Assembly: GCA_035652535.1 (NCBI GenBank)
Contig: DASRDP010000011.1
Span: 1 to 41,634, forward strand
From: Chloroflexota bacterium
Lineage (GTDB): Bacteria; Chloroflexota; UBA6077; SHYK01
Direction of reading: 5' to 3'
Length of the DNA stretch: 41,634 bases
Part shown: positions 33,252-39,792 of the stretch, in pieces
Layout of the letters: every line of letters begins with the position of its first letter
How positions within the stretch are numbered: the first letter of the stretch is position 1
Program-made: the position numbers and the translations under genes
Notes under the pieces: generated by a model
The model's input: the letters and a program-made list of their open reading frames with translations, nothing else
Told to the model about the DNA's origin: nothing
Database searches by the model: none

Positions 33252-34276
33252 TCGTCGACTTCCAGGCGCATGTCTTCCCGCCGGCGTATCTCGACGCGCT
33301 CTGCCGCCTTGATAGCAGCGTCTCGCTGGAGGAGCCCGATCCCGCGAGCGGGATGACCTACCTCTTCGACCGAACGCTGGGCCGGCGGATCAACACCGTA
33401 ACCTTCGCGGGCCAGGACCCCGAGATCCGGATCGCCCACATGGACGAGCTGGGGGTCGACGTTCAGGTGGTCAGTGTGCCGCCGCCCGGGGCTGACCGCT
33501 TCGCTCCGGACGCGGCGATGGAATTGGCCCGGGCCGCGAACGACGCCATCGGCCGGTGGTGCCACGACTACCCGGGGCGCTTCGTCGGCCTCTGCACGCT
33601 GCCGACGTCGTCCGTCCCGCTGGCGCTGGACGAGCTGGAGCGCTGCGTCGAGGCCCTCGAGATGCGCGGCTTCGGCTGCTACTCGAACCTGAACGGCCGC
33701 CCCCTCGACGACGAGGCCCTCCTTCCCCTGTACGAACGGATCGCGCGCTATGGGGTGCCGGTCTACATCCATCCCACCGCTCCCCTGGCCACGGAGGCCA
33801 CGGACCTCGACATCCATCCGACCCTCATCTTCGGCTGGGCCTTCGACGCGACGGTCGCGATGACCCGCCTCGTCTACGGGCGGGTCACCGAGCGATTTCC
33901 GGAGATCCCGTTCATCGTAGCGGACGTCGGCGGGGTGCTCGCCTTCTTCGCGCAGCGTGCCGTGAACATCTACACGGGCCGGACCGAGGAGATCCGCCAG
34001 CGCTACGGCCTCCGGGAGAACCCGATCGACCTCTTCCGCCGCTTCTACGTCGACACCGCCGACCATCCAGCCAACACCCTTCGCATCGCCCGCGACTTCT
34101 TCGGGGCGGAGCATCTCGTCTTCGGCACGAACTACCCGTATGGACCAGAGGATGGGCGGCGCTTTGTCCGAAACAGCCTCGAGGCCGTCGCCGCGCTGGA
34201 CCTCGCCGACGACGAGCGCGCCTGCATTCTGGGCAACACCGCTGCCCGCCTGCTCGGAATCAAGCAGCCCGCCTAA
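33248..34276 (+). CDS. Amidohydrolase-2 (ACMSD-like) family protein with altered metal ligands
   Basis: A 342-residue TIM-barrel protein of the amidohydrolase-2 family, whose members are metal-dependent decarboxylases and hydrolases. It begins at GTG 33248 in a GTGA overlap with the stop of the molybdenum hydroxylase, so the two are translationally coupled. The canonical metal motif DxHxH reads D4-F-Q-A-H8, with Gln at position 6. H175 (VYIHPT) is kept. The usual histidine of the AHGGG motif is D226 (VADVGG), and the metal aspartate of FGTDYP is N295 (FGTNYP). The fold is intact, but three of the usual ligands are replaced. Confidence 0.88.
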   Translation: MIVDFQAHVFPPAYLDALCRLDSSVSLEEPDPASGMTYLFDRTLGRRINTVTFAGQDPEIRIAHMDELGVDVQVVSVPPPGADRFAPDAAMELARAANDAIGRWCHDYPGRFVGLCTLPTSSVPLALDELERCVEALEMRGFGCYSNLNGRPLDDEALLPLYERIARYGVPVYIHPTAPLATEATDLDIHPTLIFGWAFDATVAMTRLVYGRVTERFPEIPFIVADVGGVLAFFAQRAVNIYTGRTEEIRQRYGLRENPIDLFRRFYVDTADHPANTLRIARDFFGAEHLVFGTNYPYGPEDGRRFVRNSLEAVAALDLADDERACILGNTAARLLGIKQPA

Positions 34277-34352
34277 CGATCAGCGCGAAGGGGCGCCCGC
34301 CCTCCATGCCCGAGGTCGTCTCGCCAGCGTCGACTTTCGGTACGATTGCCCC

Positions 34353-34748
34353 ATGGCGGAGCGGAGCAAGGATTGGCTGGACCAGGCGAAGCGAGACCTC
34401 GACCACGCGCGCCACGATCTCGACGACGCGTTCTATGAGTGGGCCTGCTTTTCGGCTCAACAGGCAGCCGACAAGGCGGTCAAGGCCGTGTTCCAGCGGC
34501 TGGGGGCGGAGGCGTGGGGCCATTCCATCAGCGATCTTCTGCTGGCGCTCGACGAGCGCGAGCATGTTCCGAGCGATATCGCCATCGCCGCGGCCGAGCT
34601 GGACAAAGCGTACGTCGCGACGCGATATCCGGACGCGCACCCGTCCGGCTCTCCCGGCAGCCGTTACGTCGAAACCGAAGCCGACCGCATGGTGGAGTAT
34701 GCCGACCGAATCCTTCGGTTCTGTACGGATCTTCTGGCCGCCCTATAG
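34353..34748 (+). CDS. HEPN-domain protein
   Basis: A 131-residue HEPN protein: KDWLDQAKRDLDHARHDL, then the helix FYEWACFSAQQAADKAVKA containing the family's W-A-C-F-x-x-Q-Q-A pattern, and a C-terminal helix with RYVETEADRMVEYADRIL. It lies directly before a nucleotidyltransferase gene with which it overlaps, which is the classic HEPN/MNT arrangement. There is no ribosome site before the ATG; a TACGAT at 34341-34346 could be a -10 for a nearly leaderless message. The pair may be a toxin-antitoxin module or a nucleotide-modifying complex. The R-x4-6-H RNase motif is not evident. Confidence 0.87.
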   Translation: MAERSKDWLDQAKRDLDHARHDLDDAFYEWACFSAQQAADKAVKAVFQRLGAEAWGHSISDLLLALDEREHVPSDIAIAAAELDKAYVATRYPDAHPSGSPGSRYVETEADRMVEYADRILRFCTDLLAAL

Positions 34749-35187
34749 CCGAGAGGAGCTGATCGCCAGGCTGCGCCAGCGCGTGCCGGGGCTTGCCGCC
34801 GCGCTCCCGCTTCGCCGAGTGGTCCTCTTCGGCTCATGGGCAAGAGGTCGCGCGACGGTGCGCAGCGACGTCGATCTTCTCGTCGTCTACACCGGCGAGC
34901 CGCGCGACGACGCGTTCACGACGGTACGGCGGTGTATGGACACACGAGGGGTCGAGCCGCACGTCTACACGGCGGACGAAGCCGAGGCTCTGCGCGACAC
35001 CATCGATCGCATGACCGAGGGCGGCGTGGAGCTATTTCCCGAGGGCCGGTCCACCGCCAGTCCCCTCTCCCCCGACGACGGGGGACAGGGCGAGCGTGAG
35101 GGGGTTGGGGGCGAAAAACCACGCAATAGCGGCAATGCCGTCTTTAGTAGGCCACCGCCGGGAGGTGCGCGTCGTACTCGGGCGTGA
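34699..35187 (+). CDS. Minimal nucleotidyltransferase (MNT) with repeat-derived tail
   Basis: A 162-residue nucleotidyltransferase partner of the HEPN gene, which it overlaps by 50 bases. The core motif is LFGSWARGRATVRSDVDLLV (GSxARG...DVDL), with two catalytic aspartates and a downstream Arg/Asp region. The ATG at 34699 lies in a GGAG-TATG context; a GTG at 34787 would remove the conserved N-terminus. Related proteins end near GGVELFPE. Here the frame runs on for about 45 residues through a GC-rich inverted-repeat element and beyond, so the natural stop seems lost. The tail is of low complexity and overlaps the 3' end of the convergent gene by 44 bases. Confidence 0.8.
   Translation: MPTESFGSVRIFWPPYSREELIARLRQRVPGLAAALPLRRVVLFGSWARGRATVRSDVDLLVVYTGEPRDDAFTTVRRCMDTRGVEPHVYTADEAEALRDTIDRMTEGGVELFPEGRSTASPLSPDDGGQGEREGVGGEKPRNSGNAVFSRPPPGGARRTRA
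35061..35112. repeat. REP-like GC-rich palindromic element
   Basis: The element contains CCCCCG-ACGA-CGGGGG (35069-35084), a perfect 6-bp stem with a four-base loop, flanked by CCCCTCTC and by GGGGGTTGGGGG. This CCCCTCTCC / GGGTTGGGG form resembles dispersed intergenic repeats common in GC-rich environmental genomes. It lies where the nucleotidyltransferase gene should end and is translated as its tail. Confidence 0.6.
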
Positions 35188-36421
35188 CCGGCCGCTGGTG
35201 GGTCAGCATGATCTCCCGTCGCTCCCGCGCGGACTGCATCATGGCGAGGCAGACCTCGAGGGTCGCCATGCCCCACCGACCGTCGTGGAAGAGCGGGCGG
35301 TCGTTCACGACCCCATCGTACAACTCCTCCAGCTCGGCGCGGCGCTGGCCCACGCCCATCACGCGATTGGGCGTCAGGTCGATGTCGTGGATGCCCTCGT
35401 CGTCGTACACGTACAGGCCGAACTTCGAGTGGCGGATGTCCCCCCGGTCGCAGCTCACGATGAGGAGGCCCATGTCCTCGGGCACCCACGGGCGCCGCTC
35501 CGGCTCCCGGAAGGTGGCCTCTTCGGCCGCGCCGCCGATCCGCAGATCCTGCTTGTCCTGCGCCTCGTTCCGGGTACCGGTCCGCATCTGGCGGCGCACC
35601 TCGACGCGCTGCTCGGCGGTGTACCGCTGACTGGAGTCGCCCCACGGCACCAGCTCAGCTCCGAGGAAATAGCCGTAGCCGTTGTGGACGATGGTGGAGG
35701 GCGTGCCGTCCTCGAACTCGAGATACGCCGAGTAGTAGCCGGGGATGGGGCGCTCGGGCATCCACTGCCCGGTCATCGCGCGGACACTGCGGAGCATGCC
35801 GCCGCCCAGCACGCGCACCGTATCGATCTGGTGCGGACCCTGGCGGTACGGAATGCCGCCGCCCTGGTTGATGTCCAGCTCGTCCGCGGTGCGTGGTCGG
35901 AGCATCCAGTCCGAGTAGGCGAGGAGGTGGATCGCACGGACTTTGCCCAGCTTACCCGACGTGATGATCCGCCGCATCGCCTGAATCGGCAGCGTGTAGC
36001 TCCGGGTGTGGCCGGCGAGCAGCTTCACCTTGTTCTTCTCGGCCGCCTCGACCATCCGCTCGGCCTCCTCGATGTTGAGGGCCATCGGCTTTTCGACGAC
36101 GACGTGCTTGCCGTGCTCGGCCGCGAGGATCGTGTGCGGGCCGTGGAGGCGATTCGGCGTCGCGATCCAGACCGCCTCGACATCTGGATCCTCGACCAGG
36201 GCCTCGGCGCTCTCATACACGCGCGCGTTGGGGTATCGGGCCTTGAATCGCTGGCGCGTCTCGGGCACGACGTCCGCGGCGGCGAAGAGGTCGATCTCGT
36301 CCATCGCTTCCATCGCCGGAAGCATCTCTGCCGCGCCGACGCCGACGCCAATCAGGCCGAGCTTGAGCGCGCGGACGGGCCGGGCCGATGCTCCGGAACC
36401 CTGCTCCTGAACCTTCGCCAT
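35144..36421 (-). CDS. Gfo/Idh/MocA-family oxidoreductase
   Basis: A 425-residue NAD(P)-dependent dehydrogenase. An N-terminal Rossmann domain (LKLGLIGVGVGAAEMLPAME) ends at the substrate-binding EKP motif (VVVEKPMALNIEEAERM). The C-terminal domain has INQGGGIPYRQGPHQIDTVR, the family's catalytic region. ATG 36421 has GGAGG seven bases upstream. The region around NRLHGPHTILAAEHGKH resembles dihydrodiol dehydrogenases such as those in phthalate breakdown; that is a similarity, not an assignment. It is on the same strand as the DUF35, thiolase and CoA-transferase genes upstream, with gaps of about 50 bases, so it may belong to that catabolic set. Confidence 0.9.
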   Translation of the reverse strand: MAKVQEQGSGASARPVRALKLGLIGVGVGAAEMLPAMEAMDEIDLFAAADVVPETRQRFKARYPNARVYESAEALVEDPDVEAVWIATPNRLHGPHTILAAEHGKHVVVEKPMALNIEEAERMVEAAEKNKVKLLAGHTRSYTLPIQAMRRIITSGKLGKVRAIHLLAYSDWMLRPRTADELDINQGGGIPYRQGPHQIDTVRVLGGGMLRSVRAMTGQWMPERPIPGYYSAYLEFEDGTPSTIVHNGYGYFLGAELVPWGDSSQRYTAEQRVEVRRQMRTGTRNEAQDKQDLRIGGAAEEATFREPERRPWVPEDMGLLIVSCDRGDIRHSKFGLYVYDDEGIHDIDLTPNRVMGVGQRRAELEELYDGVVNDRPLFHDGRWGMATLEVCLAMMQSARERREIMLTHQRPVTPEYDAHLPAVAY

Positions 36422-36473
36422 CGTTCATCCTCCAGTGCTGGTGCCCAGACCTTAAGCAGGCACAACATCGATG

Positions 36474-36965
36474 TCAAGGTTCATTTGGACCGCTCGGCTC
36501 CACCGGAACCGCGCGGACCAGCCCCCTGACGACCGCTTCGAGGAGGCCGACGGGCCGGAATTGGGGAAGCGAGATCTCGTCCGTCACGTCCTCGAACACG
36601 ACCTCCAGCGGCATCCCGATGCGAATCGCCGCCGGGTCAGGCTCGACGCCCACCAGGTTCGTCGGCATGCGCGGTCCCTCCTCAAGCTCGACGATGGCGG
36701 CGACGTACGGGGTCGTGAAGCCTGGGGCTGGCGCGCGATGGACGATGCTGAAGGCATGGAGCGTGGCGCGGCCCGACGCCTGGAGCCAGCGTGTGTCGCG
36801 CGAGAAGCAAAGCGGACAGATCGTGCGCGGGTAGAAGTAGGCGTTGCCGCACGCCTCGCAACGCATGATCCACAGCTCGTGCTCGCGCGCCCGCTGCCAG
36901 TAATACTCCGTCTCGGGTTGAGGAATCGGGAGCGGCCGGGACGGACCTTCCGAGCCTTCACTCAT
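36474..36965 (-). CDS. DUF35 OB-fold/zinc-ribbon protein, thiolase partner
   Basis: A 163-residue protein of the DUF35 type. A zinc ribbon has C36, C39, C50 and C53 (CEACG...CPLC), and an OB-fold follows (GRATLHAFSIVHRAPAPGFT, then AAIVELEEGPRM). In the known steroid side-chain system the DUF35 domain of ChsH2 binds the thiolase-like aldolase Ltp2 and is required for its activity. Here the DUF35 gene lies directly after a thiolase-like gene that lacks both cysteines, the same pairing as in that complex. ATG 36965 is 43 bases after the thiolase stop. Confidence 0.92.
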   Translation of the reverse strand: MSEGSEGPSRPLPIPQPETEYYWQRAREHELWIMRCEACGNAYFYPRTICPLCFSRDTRWLQASGRATLHAFSIVHRAPAPGFTTPYVAAIVELEEGPRMPTNLVGVEPDPAAIRIGMPLEVVFEDVTDEISLPQFRPVGLLEAVVRGLVRAVPVEPSGPNEP

Positions 36966-37008
36966 CGCCCGTGTGACCCCATGGTCCTGCTCCTTTCACC
37001 GACCGTCC

Positions 37009-38202
37009 TCAGTCCGCCGCCAGCACCACGGTTCCGGTGGACGACAGGTAGCCGCCCGTGCCATTCACGAGCGCGATCCGACAGTCGGAGACCTGGCGCG
37101 GGCCGCACTCACCCCGGAGCTGGCGCACCGCCTCGACGATGAGAAAGATCCCGTACATCCCCGGGTGCGTGTACGAAAGGCCGCCCCCGTTGGTGTTGAG
37201 CGGGAAGGCGCCGCCCGGCGCCGTGCGCTGATCCGCGACGAGATCGGGTCCTTCACCGGGGCCACAAAAGCCGAGGCTCTCCAGCGTCGCGAGCACGGTG
37301 TACGTAAATGAATCGTAGACCATCGTGAGGTCCACATCTTGCGGCGCCACCCCGGCCATCGCGAGGGCACGCGGCCCGCTATCCCGGGCAGGAGTGACGG
37401 TGAGGTCCGGCATCTGGCTGATGGCGTAGTGGTCGTGGTACTCCGCAGCCCCCAACACCCAGACGGGCGGCTTGGCGCAGTCTAGCGCTCGATCGGCGCG
37501 CGTAATCACGGCGGCGGCGCCGGCGTCTGTCACGAGGCAGCAGTCGAGCAAGTGGAAGGGCCATGCGATCCAGCGCGATGCGTGGTAATCCTGGAAGCTC
37601 ATGGGATCGCGCATGAGCGCCCGTGGATTGAGCTGTGCCCACTTTCGGGTCGCGACCGCGATCTCCGCCAGCGCCTGGCGCGTGCGGTCCTCACCATACC
37701 GGTGCATGTAGCGGCTGCAGGCCATGCCATAAGAGACGGGCGGCCCGATGATTCCGTACGGCGCTTGAAACTCGCCGATCGGCGCCCCGACGTTGTCGAG
37801 ACGGATCGTCTGGAGGCCAGGTGGACGTGCGCTGCGGCCGGTTTGGCCGTGCGTGATGAGGGCCACGTCGCAGAAGCCGGCTTGAATGGCAGCCAGGGCG
37901 TGGGCCACCTCGATGACGAACGACGAGCCCCCGACCGAGGTGCTGTCGGTGTACCTCGGCCGGATGCCCATATATTCCGCCGTCGTCAGCGTGCTGAAGC
38001 CTGCCGTGAACAGTCCATCGACGTCCCGAGCATTCAGTCCGGCGTCGGCAAGCGCGTTGAAGGCAGCTTCGGCGTGGTGCTGCAGGGAGGACTTTCCGGG
38101 CACGAGCCCGATCTCGTCCGATTCGGCCACGCCGACGATGGCGACGCGCTGCGCCCGCTCGCTCATCGCGGAGATCGCCCCGCGGAGGTCGGCTCGATCC
38201 AT
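37009..38202 (-). CDS. Thiolase-like protein lacking the catalytic cysteines; candidate retro-aldolase
   Basis: A 397-residue SCP2/Ltp-type thiolase-fold protein. The nucleophilic cysteine is absent: the loop reads TSVGGSSFVIEVAHA around residue 90. The C-terminal general-acid cysteine is also missing (VNGTGGYLSS). The histidine of the GHP-type loop is kept (NGGGLSYTHPGMYG), and tyrosines stand in that loop and in VYDSFTYTV. Proteins of this kind with a DUF35 partner act as aldolases, splitting beta-hydroxyacyl-CoA side chains, rather than as thiolases. ATG 38202 lies ten bases after the CoA-transferase B stop; ATG 38166 is possible. Confidence 0.9.
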   Translation of the reverse strand: MDRADLRGAISAMSERAQRVAIVGVAESDEIGLVPGKSSLQHHAEAAFNALADAGLNARDVDGLFTAGFSTLTTAEYMGIRPRYTDSTSVGGSSFVIEVAHALAAIQAGFCDVALITHGQTGRSARPPGLQTIRLDNVGAPIGEFQAPYGIIGPPVSYGMACSRYMHRYGEDRTRQALAEIAVATRKWAQLNPRALMRDPMSFQDYHASRWIAWPFHLLDCCLVTDAGAAAVITRADRALDCAKPPVWVLGAAEYHDHYAISQMPDLTVTPARDSGPRALAMAGVAPQDVDLTMVYDSFTYTVLATLESLGFCGPGEGPDLVADQRTAPGGAFPLNTNGGGLSYTHPGMYGIFLIVEAVRQLRGECGPRQVSDCRIALVNGTGGYLSSTGTVVLAAD

Positions 38203-38212
38203 GGCGCGGATG

Positions 38213-38875
38213 TCAAAGCGCGATCTCGCACAACGTCGGACTCACCTGTAGGCGCGCCTCAGTGACCGCCTGTACGTCGGCCGCCCTCCAGCCGGGAGCG
38301 ACCTCTTCCAGCACCAGGCCGTCGTCTGCCACGGCGATGACGGCGACGTCGGTGAAGATCTTGTTCACGACGCGGCAGCCCGTCAGAGGGTAGGTGCAGG
38401 ACCGGACGATCTTGGGCTGGCCGTCGCGCGTCGTGTGCTCCATCATGACAAAGAGGCGCTTCGCCCCAGCCGCGATGTCGGCCGCGCCTCCGATGCTGCC
38501 GACGCGTCGATCGACCCGGCGCCAATTGGCCAGGTCGCCTCGCTCCGAGACCTGGAGGCCGCCCAGCACGGCGACGTCCAGGTGGCGGCCGCGGACGATG
38601 GCGAACGACTCAGCCGAGTCCATGAAGGCCGCCCCGGGTATGAGGGTGGTGAACTGGCCGCCCGCGTTGATGAGGTCCGGGATCTCGCTCCCCGGCTCGG
38701 GGAATGGGCCCGTCCCCAGAACGCCATTCTCGGCATGGAAGACGATACGCTTCTCGGAGAGCACGTAATCGGCCACCAAGGTCGGCATGCCGATGCCGAG
38801 GTTGACGTAGGCCTCATCGGGAATCTCCGCCGCCACCCGCATGGCGATGACGTCGCGAGTCAGGCGATCAGGCAA
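38213..38875 (-). CDS. 3-oxoacid CoA-transferase subunit B
   Basis: A 220-residue beta subunit of the acetate/3-oxoacid CoA-transferase family. The active-site glutamate E49 lies in the ENG motif (FHAENGVLGTG), and GLQVSERGDLANW is the conserved CoA-site segment. It overlaps the A-subunit gene by eight bases and is therefore made with it. Such enzymes move CoA between a dicarboxylic or oxo acid and an acyl donor, activating substrates such as 3-oxoadipate. Which acid is used here is not shown by sequence. Confidence 0.93.
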   Translation of the reverse strand: MPDRLTRDVIAMRVAAEIPDEAYVNLGIGMPTLVADYVLSEKRIVFHAENGVLGTGPFPEPGSEIPDLINAGGQFTTLIPGAAFMDSAESFAIVRGRHLDVAVLGGLQVSERGDLANWRRVDRRVGSIGGAADIAAGAKRLFVMMEHTTRDGQPKIVRSCTYPLTGCRVVNKIFTDVAVIAVADDGLVLEEVAPGWRAADVQAVTEARLQVSPTLCEIAL

Positions 38876-39557
38876 CGCGCTCGCGCTCCGCGACCACGAT
38901 CCGATCCACGAAGATGCCCGGGGTCACGACGTGCTCCGGGTCGAGCGTTCCGGGCTCCACGACCGCGTCGACCTCCGCGATGGAGACGTCCGCAGCCATC
39001 GCCATGATGGGATTGAAGTTGCGCCCCGCGTTGCGATACGTGAGGTTGCCGAGCCGGTCGGCTGTGTGGGCGCGAATCAGCGCGAAGTCCGCGCGCAGGG
39101 CGTGCTCCAGAACACAGAGGCGACCGTTGATCTCCCGCACCTCCTTGCCATCCGCGAACGGCGTGCCGACACCCGTGGGCGTGTAGAAAGCCGGAATGCC
39201 CGCGCCCCCGGCGCGAATGCGCTCGGCCAGCGTTCCCTGGGGCACGATCTCCAGACCAATGGCGCCGCGCTCGTAGCCCTGTTCGTAGGGATTTTCGGGC
39301 TGGGGTGAGGCCCCAACCGGAAACGAGAGGATTGCCCGGGCGATCATCGAGGCCGGCACCATGGCCGCCTGATTCGCGGGATCGCGCCGATGCGGCGTGC
39401 CGTTCGCGATGATGGTCAGGTCGCGCACCCCGCGCTGCGCGAGGGCGCGCAGGAGGAGAACGGGCACGCCAACTCCGGCAAACCCACCGACCATGATGGA
39501 CGCGCCGTCGGGAATGTCGCTGACGGCGGCGGCGGGATCAACCAGGACTGGCTTCAC
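38868..39557 (-). CDS. 3-oxoacid CoA-transferase subunit A
   Basis: A 229-residue alpha subunit. The oxyanion-hole and CoA-binding region GASIMVGGFAGVGVPVLLLR is at the N-terminus, and a second conserved stretch is GGAGIPAFYTPTGVGTPFAD. ATG 39557 starts the gene set A, B, thiolase, DUF35 and then the dehydrogenase, all on the minus strand with short gaps. A TATACT box stands about 29 bases upstream of the start, so the CoA-transferase probably heads an operon. Confidence 0.93.
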   Translation of the reverse strand: MKPVLVDPAAAVSDIPDGASIMVGGFAGVGVPVLLLRALAQRGVRDLTIIANGTPHRRDPANQAAMVPASMIARAILSFPVGASPQPENPYEQGYERGAIGLEIVPQGTLAERIRAGGAGIPAFYTPTGVGTPFADGKEVREINGRLCVLEHALRADFALIRAHTADRLGNLTYRNAGRNFNPIMAMAADVSIAEVDAVVEPGTLDPEHVVTPGIFVDRIVVAERERVA

Positions 39558-39585
39558 GGGGTGCCACCTGCAGCGGAAGTGCCGG

Positions 39586-39591
39586 AGTATA
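39586..39591 (-). promoter_or_regulatory. Putative -10 element TATACT of the CoA-transferase operon
   Basis: TATACT on the minus strand lies about 29 bases before the ATG at 39557. Upstream it abuts the end of the small membrane protein gene. No clear -35 hexamer is seen. Confidence 0.35.
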
Positions 39592-39599
39592 CCGCGGCG

Positions 39600-39788
39600 C
39601 TACTCGGGCGACGCATCCCCATCGCTGTCATCCTCCCCGCCCCTTCGCAGGATGAGCCAGACGAGCCCGGCGAAGACGATGCCCAGCACAACCGCGACGA
39701 TCTCGTCGGTCGGGTTCCCCCCGTTTAGCGCAAGCCCGCCGGTGCCCGCGCGAAGGACGGCGCGCGCTCGAAGTATGAGCCTGAAAAT
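39600..39788 (-). CDS. Small membrane protein with an apparent AUU start
   Basis: A 62-residue frame follows the cytochrome c gene. The only start-like codon in a good place is ATT 39788, four bases after the upstream TAG, with GGGGAGG seven bases before it. There is no ATG, GTG or TTG before the membrane segment. The product has a basic start (FRLILRARAVLR), one hydrophobic helix (EIVAVVLGIVFAGLVWLIL), then an acidic tail (GEDDSDGDASPE). This looks like a real small membrane protein linked to the cytochrome gene, but the start is unusual and unproven. Confidence 0.45.
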   Translation of the reverse strand: MFRLILRARAVLRAGTGGLALNGGNPTDEIVAVVLGIVFAGLVWLILRRGGEDDSDGDASPE

Positions 39789-39792
39789 CTGG

